DNA of 23,337 nucleotides from the NCBI GenBank assembly GCA_041687015.1, contig JAWLCT010000046.1:1-23337 (forward strand). The letters are read 5' to 3'. The DNA comes from JALOAT01 sp041687015. Lineage in GTDB: Bacteria > Pseudomonadota > Gammaproteobacteria > Thiohalomonadales > Thiohalomonadaceae. A program made the position numbers and the translations under genes. Below the pieces are notes generated by a model. That model ran no database searches, was not told the origin of the DNA, and worked only from the letters and a program-made list of their open reading frames with translations. Below are positions 14,764 through 23,110 of this stretch, in pieces. Positions within the stretch are counted from its first letter, which is position 1. Every line of letters begins with the position of its first letter.

Positions 14764-15610
14764 ATCCCCACACGACAACGCCGTGGACACGGAACAGCCA
14801 CTGGTCACCCACCTGGTCGAACTGCGCAACCGGCTGATGCGGGCCGTGCTTGCGGTTCTGCTGATTTTTGCCGGCCTGGTGTATTTCGCCAACGACATCT
14901 ACACCCTGCTGGCCGGCCCGCTGCTGGCGCACCTGCCTGCCGACGGCACCATGATCGCCACCGACGTGGCTTCGCCGTTCTTCACGCCCATCAAGCTGGT
15001 CATGATGGTGTCCGTGTTCGCGGCCATGCCCTTCATTCTCTACCAGGTCTGGGCGTTCATGGCCCCGGGCCTGTACAGCCACGAGCGCAAGCTGGTCTTC
15101 CCGCTCATGGTGTCGAGCGTATTCCTGTTCTACGCGGGCATGGCCTTCGCCTATTTCGTGGTCTTTCCCCTGGTGTTCGGGTTTTTCACCTCCACGGCAC
15201 CCACCGGCGTGGCGGTGATGACGGACATCAGCAAGTACCTGGACTTTGTCCTCACCATCTTCTTCGCCTTCGGCATCGCCTTCGAGGTGCCCATCTTCAC
15301 CATCCTGCTGGTGTGGACCGGCATGACCTCGCCCGAGAGCCTGCGCGGCAAGCGTCCGTACATCATCGTGGGCGCCTTCGTGGTCGGCATGCTGCTCACC
15401 CCGCCCGACATCTTCTCCCAGACCCTGCTCGCGCTCCCCATGTGGCTGCTGTTCGAAACAGGTCTGTTTTTCTCCCGCTATTTCCTGAAGCTCAAGGCAG
15501 AGCGCGAAGAGGAAGACGCCGCGGATCTGGACATGGACGCCACCCTGGCCCGCTACGAAGCCGAGCAAGCCGCCGTCGAAGGGCAGTCTGACGAAAACAA
15601 GAAGTCGTAG
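14756..15610 (+). CDS. tatC: TatC, twin-arginine translocase signal-recognition subunit
   Basis: Encodes 284 residues from ATG 14756. The longer frame from 14630 reads through tatB and encodes a Pro-rich artefact. The N-terminal motif THLVELRNRLMRAV, six membrane helices, the loop YQVWAFMAPGLYSHERK and the late motif LLTPPDIFSQTLLALPMWLLFE are all typical. TatC binds the RR motif of Tat substrates. The C-terminal tail is acidic and somewhat extended. It is the last gene of the his-tat run and is convergent with the RND gene. Confidence 0.96.
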   Translation: MAESPHDNAVDTEQPLVTHLVELRNRLMRAVLAVLLIFAGLVYFANDIYTLLAGPLLAHLPADGTMIATDVASPFFTPIKLVMMVSVFAAMPFILYQVWAFMAPGLYSHERKLVFPLMVSSVFLFYAGMAFAYFVVFPLVFGFFTSTAPTGVAVMTDISKYLDFVLTIFFAFGIAFEVPIFTILLVWTGMTSPESLRGKRPYIIVGAFVVGMLLTPPDIFSQTLLALPMWLLFETGLFFSRYFLKLKAEREEEDAADLDMDATLARYEAEQAAVEGQSDENKKS

Positions 15611-15622
15611 GGAAAAGCCAGG

Positions 15623-15756
15623 AACCACGGAGGCCACGGAGGGCTGCCACGGAGAAAAATTCTTTTGGTGTTTCCGCTTCGTTGTTTCAGCCTGTGACAG
15701 GCTGTATTGGCCATCGGCCCGGTTTACAACCGTTCCCCTCCGTGGCCTCCGTGGTT
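15623..15756. repeat. Inverted repeat with perfect 21-bp arms in the convergent tatC/RND gap
   Basis: The arms 15623-15643 and 15736-15756 are exact reverse complements beginning AACCACGGAGGCCACGG. A further CCACGGAG unit follows the left arm. Midway, a perfect 8-bp hairpin CAGCCTGT-G-ACAGGCTG (15688-15704) stands alone. The 92-bp spacing makes a large cruciform possible. Neither strand has the T-tract of a classical terminator next to the small hairpin. The arms belong to the same CCACGG family as the repeat at 12932-12998. Confidence 0.8.
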
Positions 15757-15787
15757 GAATCTTCTTCTTTTTCTTCTTCTGCTGCCC

Positions 15788-18700
15788 CTACACCGTCCGC
15801 TGCACGGCCTCGGCGCCCGCTGCGCGTTCCGGGTGGAAGGTGCGGTAGATGATCGGGATGAGCAGCAGAGTGATGACCAGGGACAGGCTGAGGCCGCCGA
15901 CCAGGGCGACCGCCAACGGCTGGAGCATTTCCGCGCCTTCGCCCAAGCCCAGTGCCAGCGGCAGCATGCCCATGACCGTGGTGAGGGTGGTCATCATAAT
16001 GGGACGCAGGCGCAGGCGGGCCGCTTCGATGATGGCGGCATCGCGGGCCAGTCCGCGCCCGCGGGCCAGTTCCACGTATTCCACCAGCACGATGGCGTTG
16101 TTCACCACGATGCCGGCCAGCATGATGAGCCCAAGCCACACGGGCATGGACAACGGCAGGCCCGTGGCCACCAGGCTGAGCGCCACGCCTACTGCGGCGA
16201 AGGGCACCGACACCAGAATCACGATCGGGTTGCGCAGGGATTCGTATTGCACCGCCAGCACCACGAATACCAGGAACACCGCCAGCCCCAGCAGAATGCG
16301 CCCAAGGGCGGTGCCCTCCTGCAAGGCCTCCACACCGCCGCCGTCGTAAATTGCATAGCCGGGCGGCAGTTCCAGATCGGCCAGGCGTGCCTGGATGGCC
16401 TTGTTGGCGCTTGCCAGGTCGAGGCCCTCGCCCAGGCTTGCGGTGATCTCCACGATGCGCCGCTGGCCGTCGCGCAGGATCTCTGCCGGCGATACCGCCA
16501 GTTCGATGCGCGCCACGTCACCCAGCCGCACGGCACGGCCATCCGCGTGATTGGCAACGATGATCTGCTGCATGGCCAGGGGCGATGTAACGTCGCCGCG
16601 CGGCAGGCGCAGGCGCACGGTGAAACTGCGATCCCCCTCGAACAGCTCCGTCACTTCCTCGCCGTCCAGGGCCCGGCGCACGGCTATACCGACGCTTTGT
16701 GGATCGAGCCCCAGGGCTGCGGCACGCGCACGGTCCACGACGACCTTCAGTTCCTGCCGGCGTTCCTCGGCAGAGTGGGTGAGGTTGTTGAGGCCGGGAA
16801 TACCCTTCATCAAAGCAACAGCGCCATCGGCGATGTGGGCCAGGCGATCCAGATCCGGTCCTTGCACACGCACACTGATGTCGTCGTCACCCCGGCCCAC
16901 GCGAATGCCGCGGATGCCGCGCTGGCGCATGTGTACCTGCATGCCCGCGAAGCCATGCCTGGCGATTTCCGCCTGCATGCGCTGAATCCATTGCTGGGCG
17001 CTTACATCGCGCTGTTCCCGCGGCACCAGTTGCACGGTCATGGAGCTGCGATTACTGCTCTCCACCTGGTTGCGCCCGAATACGAAGCCGCCAACGGTGG
17101 CGAATACGCTCTGCACCTCGGGCTGGGCACGCAGCAGTGTTTCCAGGGTGGCCATGCGCCGGTCCATGTCGGAGAGGTCGATGCCCGAGTCGGCATAGAC
17201 GCTCACCACGATCTCGCCGTTGTCCATCTGCGGCAGGAAATCCTGCTTTCCAAACATGAAGACCGGGACGCTTGCGCCCAGTGCGGCAACAAGCGCCACG
17301 ACCAGCGCAATACGCGGCAGCGGCTTGGCCAGCAGGGCACCCACGAAGGCCGCATAGCGGTCCTGCAGCCAGGCCACCAGACGATCGGCGGGGGCCTTCT
17401 GGACGCGGTTGACCGGCACGCGCACCCCCCAGGCCGGGACCAGGGTGATGGCCACGGTCATGGAGGCCACAATGGCAGCGGAGATGGTGAAAATGAGTTC
17501 GCGGAACAGCAGGCCTACCAGGCCCCCGATGAACAGGAACGGCAACACCGCCGCCAGATTGGTGCTGGTGGAGGCCATGATGGCGCTGGTGATCTCGGCG
17601 GCGGCCGTAGTGCCCGCAGTCACCGGTTCCTCGCCCTTGCGCTGGTGGCGATAGACGTTCTCCAGCATGACGATGGTGTTGTCCACCAGCATGCCGATGC
17701 CCAGCGCCAGGCCACCCAGGGTCATGATGTTGAAGGTGAGCCCGCCCAGGCTCATAAGCGCGAACGTCACCATAACCGCGAGTGGGATGGCGGAGCCGAT
17801 GATCAGGGTGCGCCGCAGGTCACCCAGGAACACATACACCATGATCATGGCCAGCACGGTGCCGCTCAGGGCGGCGGCGGTGGCGTTGTCGAGGGCGTTG
17901 CGTACGTACAACGACTGGTCTGACACCGGCAGGACATCCACGTCTTCGGGGATGAGCTGCTGGGATTGCAGCCACTGCAGCCGTTCCTTGATCCGTTCCA
18001 CCACGTCCACGGTGTTGGCGTTGGGTTGCTTCTGTACGGAGATCTTCACGCCGGGCACGCTGTCCAGGCGTACCAGCACCCGTTGGTCCGCGTGGGTGTC
18101 GCGCACCTCGCACAGTTCGCCCAGGGCGACGGTGGTGCCGTTGGCCAGGCGCAGGGGCACACTGCGGATGTCCTCCACCGAGGCGAAACGTGCGGTGGTG
18201 CGCCCACTCAGTTCCCGCCCGGGCAACGTCAGTCGCCCCACCGCGGTTTCACTGTTGCCCTGCTTCAGGGCCTGCACGACGTCTTCCAGCGTGAGCCCCA
18301 TGGCGGCGAGGCGTTGCTGGTCGGGCAACACCTGCACTTCGCGCTCCACGCCGCCGCCCACTTCCACGGCGGCCACCCCGGGGAGGTTCAGGAAGTGCTT
18401 GGAGAAGTCGTAGTCCACCCAGGTGCGCAGCGCTGCCGGATCGCGCAGGGGTGAGCTGACCACGAACTCGATGACGGCAATTTGCGAGGGATCGCGCTTG
18501 AAGATGGTGGGCGGGTCGATGGTGTCGGGCAGCAGGCGGCGGGCGCGGTCCAGGCGCGTGCTGGCATCGCGCAGGGCCACGTCGATGTCGGTCCCGTATT
18601 CAAACGAGAGGTCGACGCTGGAACGGCCTTCACTGCTGCGCGACTGGATGGCGATGCTGTCTTCGGTGACCGCGAGCTGCTCCTCCAGATGGCGGGTCAC

Positions 18701-18907
18701 CTGGTCTTCCATGATGCGCGCCGGCACACCGGGATCGGCGACGCGTACGCTGATCTCCGGATAGATGATGCTGGGCAGCAGGTCCACCGAGAGGCGCGCG
18801 AACGCAAACAATCCCAGCACGACCACCGCCAGGGCAATCATGGTCACGCCCACCGGGTGGCGGATGGACCAGGCGGCCAAACCGCCCCCGTGTCCGTAAC
18901 CCTTCAT
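15788..18907 (-). CDS. RND-superfamily efflux transporter (AcrB-type fold)
   Basis: Encodes 1039 residues, the normal length. An N-terminal helix (HPVGVTMIALAVVVLGLFAF) leads into a periplasmic porter loop, then the central helix bundle containing GIGMLVDNTIVMLENVYR (about 400-417), a second large loop, and the final helices with GLIMLAGIVVNNAIVLVEYV. It should be a proton-driven inner-membrane pump. The relay motif reads VDN where AcrB has DD. One-acid motifs of this kind are known in some RND lineages, such as those resembling SwrC, so this does not imply loss of function. The substrate cannot be told. It overlaps its adaptor gene by four bases (ATGA), and no outer-membrane channel gene follows. 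Confidence 0.92.
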   Translation of the reverse strand: MKGYGHGGGLAAWSIRHPVGVTMIALAVVVLGLFAFARLSVDLLPSIIYPEISVRVADPGVPARIMEDQVTRHLEEQLAVTEDSIAIQSRSSEGRSSVDLSFEYGTDIDVALRDASTRLDRARRLLPDTIDPPTIFKRDPSQIAVIEFVVSSPLRDPAALRTWVDYDFSKHFLNLPGVAAVEVGGGVEREVQVLPDQQRLAAMGLTLEDVVQALKQGNSETAVGRLTLPGRELSGRTTARFASVEDIRSVPLRLANGTTVALGELCEVRDTHADQRVLVRLDSVPGVKISVQKQPNANTVDVVERIKERLQWLQSQQLIPEDVDVLPVSDQSLYVRNALDNATAAALSGTVLAMIMVYVFLGDLRRTLIIGSAIPLAVMVTFALMSLGGLTFNIMTLGGLALGIGMLVDNTIVMLENVYRHQRKGEEPVTAGTTAAAEITSAIMASTSTNLAAVLPFLFIGGLVGLLFRELIFTISAAIVASMTVAITLVPAWGVRVPVNRVQKAPADRLVAWLQDRYAAFVGALLAKPLPRIALVVALVAALGASVPVFMFGKQDFLPQMDNGEIVVSVYADSGIDLSDMDRRMATLETLLRAQPEVQSVFATVGGFVFGRNQVESSNRSSMTVQLVPREQRDVSAQQWIQRMQAEIARHGFAGMQVHMRQRGIRGIRVGRGDDDISVRVQGPDLDRLAHIADGAVALMKGIPGLNNLTHSAEERRQELKVVVDRARAAALGLDPQSVGIAVRRALDGEEVTELFEGDRSFTVRLRLPRGDVTSPLAMQQIIVANHADGRAVRLGDVARIELAVSPAEILRDGQRRIVEITASLGEGLDLASANKAIQARLADLELPPGYAIYDGGGVEALQEGTALGRILLGLAVFLVFVVLAVQYESLRNPIVILVSVPFAAVGVALSLVATGLPLSMPVWLGLIMLAGIVVNNAIVLVEYVELARGRGLARDAAIIEAARLRLRPIMMTTLTTVMGMLPLALGLGEGAEMLQPLAVALVGGLSLSLVITLLLIPIIYRTFHPERAAGAEAVQRTV

Positions 18908-19938
18908 CGGCCGCCCACCACCTTGACGGTCTTTCCGTCAGTGAGATTCAGGAAACCGCGCACCACGACGAGGTCGCCGTTGTCCAGCCCCGAGACGATT
19001 TCCACGTGCTCGCCCAGTTGCAGGCCACTCACCACCGATGTACGGCGCGCCACCTGCTCTTGCACACGGAACACGAATTCACCCTGAGCATCGCGTTGCA
19101 GGGCCGCAAACGGCACGGTCAGGCGCTCCGAGCGCCGCGCGTGGATGCGCAAGCGGGCCAGTTGGCCGGGTCCGGCGCCCGGGGGCGCCGGATCGAGTGC
19201 GACCTCCACCATGCCCTGACGGGTGGCCGGATCCACGTTCGGGTGAACGCGCAGGATGTGTCCCTGCAATGCACGCGCGCCAAGGGCGTCGATGCGGATC
19301 TCCACCGGATCGCCGACCTTGAGATCGGGCAGCAGCAACTCGGATACGGGGACTTCCGTGACCAGCGAATTCGTGTCGGTGAGGGTCAACACGTGCCCGA
19401 AGCGCTGCACCACATCGCCCGGCTCCACCAGCCGCGCACTCACCACGCCCGCAAACGGTGCTGTCACGCGCGTAAAACCCAGGCGTACGCGCAACAGTTC
19501 CGTTTCGGCCTTGGCAATTTCCGCGCTGGCACGTGCCCGGCTGAGTTCATCTTCGGAAATGAGCCCCTGGGCCTGGAGGCGCTCGATGCGACGCAGGTTG
19601 TCCTCGTTTTGGCGTTGTTGGGCTTCGGCCTTGCGCAGTTCGGCAGCCAGCAGTGCATCATCCAGTCTTGCGAGCAGCGTCCCCTTGGCCACTTGATCCC
19701 CTTCGTGGTGGGGGAGTTCCAGCAACCGCCCTTCCTCCCGCATCAGCACGCGTATTTCGCGTCGTGCGCGCAGCGTGCCAATGCGCTCCAGGGTGGCACC
19801 GTGATCCCCCCGGGTCGCCTGGGCGGTCTCGACAAGATGCGCGCGTTCCGGTGGGTTCTTAGCGGCGGGGGGTTGCTGGCCGCAGGCGCCCAGGGTGACC
19901 ACGAGCAGGGCGAGTGTGGCTTTTGCGACAATGTGCAT
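18904..19938 (-). CDS. RND efflux periplasmic adaptor (membrane fusion) lipoprotein
   Basis: Encodes about 344 residues if started at ATG 19938, which begins MHIVAKATLALLVVTLGACG. This is a lipoprotein signal with lipobox LGAC, so the protein should be lipid-anchored in the periplasm. The upstream in-frame extension to 19995 would spoil that signal. A half lipoyl motif (HHEGDQVAKGTLLARLDD), an Arg/Glu/Gln-rich coiled-coil hairpin, the second lipoyl half (VTAPFAGVVSARLVEPGDVV) and beta-barrel domains follow. It links the RND pump to an outer-membrane channel, which is encoded elsewhere. It diverges from the PhnD-like gene. Confidence 0.9.
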   Translation of the reverse strand: MHIVAKATLALLVVTLGACGQQPPAAKNPPERAHLVETAQATRGDHGATLERIGTLRARREIRVLMREEGRLLELPHHEGDQVAKGTLLARLDDALLAAELRKAEAQQRQNEDNLRRIERLQAQGLISEDELSRARASAEIAKAETELLRVRLGFTRVTAPFAGVVSARLVEPGDVVQRFGHVLTLTDTNSLVTEVPVSELLLPDLKVGDPVEIRIDALGARALQGHILRVHPNVDPATRQGMVEVALDPAPPGAGPGQLARLRIHARRSERLTVPFAALQRDAQGEFVFRVQEQVARRTSVVSGLQLGEHVEIVSGLDNGDLVVVRGFLNLTDGKTVKVVGGR

Positions 19939-20049
19939 CAGGTTTTCGTTCCAAACGACTGGCAGTTGCAAGCGGGGGGCGACAGACGGCACCATCTGAC
20001 CTGACTGCAGGAAATCAGAAGAACTCTATAAGGATAAGCTGAAACCACC

Positions 20050-20862
20050 ATGAAAAGACCCCCGTTTTTCCCGCTCGCGGCCTTTCTCATGGCCTTTTCC
20101 AGCGCGGCCATCGCAGCGAAGGACACCATCGTATTTTCTACTGCCCCCACGGAAAAGTCCGGTGATGTGAGGGTGTTTTACCAACCGTTACTCGACCTGG
20201 TGGCAAAGGCCAGCGGCAAGCGGGTGGTGATGGAGCCTGCGGAGAACTACGTGGAATATACCAACCGCATGCGCCAAGGCGCCTACGATATGGTGTTCGA
20301 CGGCCCGCATTTCGTGAGCTGGCGCATGGAAAGGCTGGGCCATGTCCCGTTGGTGCGCCTGCCGGGCAAAATCCAGATCGTCGTGGCGGTACGTGATGAG
20401 GACGGCGTACGCTCCCTCGATGAGCTGGCCGCCGGTCGTCCCGTGTGCACCTTTCCCTCACCCAACATGCTCGCCATGATTTTCCTCAGCCACTTCCCCA
20501 ATCCGGCGCGCCAGCCCGAACTGGTGACCGTAAAGGGGCTGCCGGCGCTGGCGGCCTGTCTGCGCGAAGGCCGGGGTGAGGCCGCCGTGCTGCGCCAGGA
20601 ACCCTGGGACAAACTCGACCAGACCGGTTTGCGCGCGCTTGCTGTGCCGGCACACGGCTACCCCGAACGCACCATCAGCATTTCCGCCGACATCGAACCG
20701 GAAATTCGCGCAAAAATCGCCGAGGCCCTGGTGAGCGAAGAAGGCACCAAGGCCACCGAACGCCTGCTCAAGGCCTTCAAACACGAACGTTTCGTGCCCG
20801 CCGACCCGAAGGAATACGAAGGCATGGTAAACCTGCTCGCGCCTTTGTGGGGGTTCCAGTGA
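20050..20862 (+). CDS. PhnD-like periplasmic phosphate/phosphonate-type binding protein
   Basis: Encodes 270 residues with a signal peptide (about 1-22, ending SSAAIA). The mature part has the type 2 periplasmic-binding fold of the PhnD/PtxB family: an initial strand VFSTAPTEKSGDV, then VEYTNRMRQGAYDMVFDGPHFVSWR, and the interdomain segment RPVCTFPSPNMLAMIF. No ABC permease or ATPase is nearby, so it may feed a remote transporter or act as a sensor input. The ligand is unknown. A TATAAG at 20027-20032 could be a -10 element, without a good -35. It ends one base before the SRPBCC gene. Confidence 0.82.
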   Translation: MKRPPFFPLAAFLMAFSSAAIAAKDTIVFSTAPTEKSGDVRVFYQPLLDLVAKASGKRVVMEPAENYVEYTNRMRQGAYDMVFDGPHFVSWRMERLGHVPLVRLPGKIQIVVAVRDEDGVRSLDELAAGRPVCTFPSPNMLAMIFLSHFPNPARQPELVTVKGLPALAACLREGRGEAAVLRQEPWDKLDQTGLRALAVPAHGYPERTISISADIEPEIRAKIAEALVSEEGTKATERLLKAFKHERFVPADPKEYEGMVNLLAPLWGFQ

Positions 20863-20863
20863 C

Positions 20864-21310
20864 ATGGGCCGCGAGATCGTCACCCAGATCGTCATCAATG
20901 CACCGGCAAGCCGACTCTGGCAAATCCTGTGCGATTTTCAGGCCTATCCGGGCTGGAATCCGTTCATCCGCGAGGTAAGCGGCGAACTGAAGGAAGGTGA
21001 ACGCCTTGCCGTGAAACTCCATCTCCCGGGTAAGGCGTCCTGGCGCGTGCGCCCGAAAGTTACGCGGGTGCGTGAAGCTCACGAGCTCGCCTGGCACGGA
21101 CGGCTATTGGTCCCCGGCCTGCTCGATGGAGAACACGCCTTCTTGCTCATTCCGTTGGACGAGAAGCGCACCCAACTGGTGCAAAGGAAGCGCTTCACGG
21201 GCATGCTGCCTGCCGTAGCGTGGCCTGTCATCCGCAGGAACACCCGACGCGGCTTCCTGCTCATGAATGCGGCACTCAAGAGCTTCATCGAAACACAACA
21301 ACACGCCTGA
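20864..21310 (+). CDS. SRPBCC (START-like) superfamily protein
   Basis: Encodes 148 residues with the SRPBCC pattern: an initial strand INAPASRLWQILCDFQAYPGWNPFI, a central antiparallel sheet (KLHLPGKASWRVRPKVTRV, LAWHGRLLVPGLLDGEHAFLL) and a long C-terminal helix (FLLMNAALKSFIETQQ). Such folds bind hydrophobic ligands in a deep cavity, and COG-level relatives are described as polyketide-cyclase-like. No catalytic residue can be assigned and the ligand is unknown. It has no signal peptide, so it is cytoplasmic. The spacing of one base before and two bases after implies co-translation with the PhnD-like gene and pilU. Confidence 0.8.
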   Translation: MGREIVTQIVINAPASRLWQILCDFQAYPGWNPFIREVSGELKEGERLAVKLHLPGKASWRVRPKVTRVREAHELAWHGRLLVPGLLDGEHAFLLIPLDEKRTQLVQRKRFTGMLPAVAWPVIRRNTRRGFLLMNAALKSFIETQQHA

Positions 21311-21312
21311 TC

Positions 21313-22446
21313 ATGGAATTCAAAGACTATCTCAAGATCCTTGCCCTCAAGGACGGTTCCGACCTGTATCTCAGCACCGGCGCACCGCCCTGCGCCAAAT
21401 TTCATGGCGTGCTCAAACCGCTCGAAAAAGTGGCGCTTGCGCCGGGGAAAATCAAGGAAATCGCCTACTCGATCCTGACCCCGGAGCAGATCAAGGAGTT
21501 CGAACAAAAGCTGGAGATGAACCTCGCGATTTCCGAATCGGGTGTGGGGCGTTTTCGCGTGAACATCTTCCGGCAGCGCAACGAGATGTCCATGGTCGTG
21601 CGCAACATCAAGACCGACATTCCCAAGCTTCAGGACCTCAACCTGCCCGAGGTGCTGCCGAAGGTCATCATGGAAAAGCGCGGTCTCATCCTGTTCGTGG
21701 GCGGCACCGGATCGGGCAAATCCACCTCCCTCGCAGCGCTCATCGATTACCGCAACAGCAACGCCGGCGGGCACATCATCACCATCGAGGACCCCATCGA
21801 ATACGTGCACCCGCACAAGCGGAGCATCGTCAATCAACGTGAAGTGGGCGTGGACACGCTCAGTTTCGCCGATGCACTCAAGAACACGCTGCGTCAGGCG
21901 CCCGACGTGATCCTCATCGGTGAGATCCGCGACCGCGAAACCATGGAACATGCCCTGGCCTTCGCCGAAACCGGCCACTTGGCGATTTCTACGCTGCACG
22001 CCAACAACGCCAATCAGGCGCTCGATCGCATTATCAACTTCTTCCCCGAGGAGCGTCGCCCGCAGTTGCTCAACGACCTGTCCAACAACCTGCGCGCGTT
22101 CGTTTCCCAGCGCCTGATCCCGACCGTGGACGGCAAGCGTTGCGCCGCCGTGGAAGTGCTGCTGGGATCTTCCACGATCAAGGAACTCATCCGCCGCGGC
22201 GATCTGCACGCCATCAAGGAAGTGATGGAGAAATCCGAGAACGTGGGCATGCGCACCTTCGACGGCGCGCTGTTCCATCTCTACAAGGAAGGCACCATCA
22301 CCCTGGACGAGGCGCTGAAGAACGCCGATTCGCCCAACAACCTGAGGCTGCGCATCACCCTCTCGGAAAAAGCGGACACACCGTCCGCCACTGGCCTGAA
22401 CCTCAGCCTCGAAACCATCGAAGAGGAACAGCCCAACGAAGCGTGA
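21313..22446 (+). CDS. pilU: PilU, type IV pilus retraction ATPase (PilT paralogue)
   Basis: Encodes 377 residues from ATG 21313. The frame open from 21220 only extends into the SRPBCC gene. The order is: an N-terminal PAS-like domain (DGSDLYLSTGAPP), Walker A GGTGSGKST (130-138), an Asp box (ITIEDPIEYVH), the Walker B region DVILIGEIRD with Glu204, and a His box ETGHLAISTLHANNA (His222, His229). PilU is a PilT-dependent retraction motor. The start MEFKDYLKILALKDGSDLYL and the length near 380 favour PilU over PilT. The pilT gene, normally adjacent, is absent. The upstream partners are the SRPBCC and PhnD-like genes. Confidence 0.93.
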   Translation: MEFKDYLKILALKDGSDLYLSTGAPPCAKFHGVLKPLEKVALAPGKIKEIAYSILTPEQIKEFEQKLEMNLAISESGVGRFRVNIFRQRNEMSMVVRNIKTDIPKLQDLNLPEVLPKVIMEKRGLILFVGGTGSGKSTSLAALIDYRNSNAGGHIITIEDPIEYVHPHKRSIVNQREVGVDTLSFADALKNTLRQAPDVILIGEIRDRETMEHALAFAETGHLAISTLHANNANQALDRIINFFPEERRPQLLNDLSNNLRAFVSQRLIPTVDGKRCAAVEVLLGSSTIKELIRRGDLHAIKEVMEKSENVGMRTFDGALFHLYKEGTITLDEALKNADSPNNLRLRITLSEKADTPSATGLNLSLETIEEEQPNEA

Positions 22447-22461
22447 GCGGTGGAGCGATCC

Positions 22462-22485
22462 GGTGCGCCGATTGGGCGGCGCATC
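22462..22485 (+). terminator. Possible weak terminator hairpin after pilU
   Basis: A stem GGTGCGCCG (22462-22470) pairs with CGGCGCATC (22477-22485) over a six-base loop, with one G-U pair. It lies 15 bp after the pilU stop. No T-tract follows, so it may only stabilise the mRNA end. The rest of 22447-22529 shows nothing else. Confidence 0.35.
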
Positions 22486-22529
22486 CGTTCGCAGTAGCGG
22501 GCTCGCGATCTCTTACAACACCGGCCTGT

Positions 22530-22933
22530 TTATGAGCCGCAGAGATCCGCCGAAAAGAGTAATCCTTCCAGGCGTGTTGCCGCGACCAGTGCCTTGAGTT
22601 CCTCGGTGCAATAGGTATGTGCGAAGTGATCAGCGGAGGATTCGAATACCATATACCTGCGTTCGTCGAATGGTTTGAACTCCAAGGAAGCTAGACCCAG
22701 GAAAACGCCGACTTCTTCATCGTAGTTTCAGGAACGATGTACTCGTCAGGAATGACTTTGAGCGTATTGAATATGTGATACGCAATTCCTTCACACCGGG
22801 CCTCCAAAAACTCTCCGAAGTGAACCAGCGTGTCCGCCAGTAGTTCATAGGCTTGCTGGTTCAATACAAGATTTCCCAAGGCCCAGGTGGTCACGTCAGG
22901 GATTCGGACCTGATGATGGTGCTTTGAATCCCG
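22530..22933 (-). pseudogene. Truncated, frameshifted Imm11-like (DUF1629-type) immunity gene
   Basis: The minus-strand frame from 22933 (first possible start GTG 22894) reads IPDVTTWALGNLVLNQQAYE and CEGIAYHIFNTLKVIPDEYI, then stops at 22691. A second frame takes over with VGVFLGLASLEFKPFDERRY and ELKALVAATRLEGLLF, and stops at 22530. Restoring one base near 22724-22730 joins them into 134 residues. The order (W..xN.VLN..AYE.L, GE.L, YxIFN, then a C-terminal ELKALV...LEGLLF) resembles Imm11-type immunity proteins of polymorphic toxin systems. The family assignment is from memory. The N-terminal part appears to be missing. No toxin gene is recognisable nearby. Confidence 0.5.
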
Positions 22934-23110
22934 TCAGCTATCGGATGGGATGGTCCGCTTTAGCTGCAATCGACCCAACTCGAGCGCCTCTCGAAGAAGA
23001 TAGAGCATCAATTTGAAGCCAGGATCATTGCCCTGCTTGCATTCATCGGCTAATCGCTCGAGTCCGGAGATGTGTTCTTCTAACCGTTTTTCGCAGTGGG
23101 AATTTTCCAT
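22934..23110 (-). CDS. 58-residue hypothetical helical protein
   Basis: An ORF from ATG 23110 to TGA 22934 encodes 58 residues beginning MENSHCEKRLEEHISGLERL and ending KRTIPSDS. AAGGAGA stands eight bases before the ATG, a strong ribosome binding site. The sequence is charged and probably almost all helical, with a heptad-like LREALELGRLQL segment and no membrane helix. I do not recognise the family. It ends exactly where the Imm11-like remnant begins, and in the same frame, so the two may once have been co-transcribed toxin-locus genes or have been joined by a deletion. Confidence 0.55.
   Translation of the reverse strand: MENSHCEKRLEEHISGLERLADECKQGNDPGFKLMLYLLREALELGRLQLKRTIPSDS

Noticed and set aside
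15688..15704. Bidirectional terminator for tatC and the RND gene at the perfect small hairpin
   Set aside because: No T-tract follows the stem on either strand, so I left it as part of the repeat description.
15707..17923. A 738-codon open frame on the plus strand opposite the RND gene
   Set aside because: Antisense to an intact transporter with all motifs. The product is His/Gln/Gly-rich and matches nothing I recognise.
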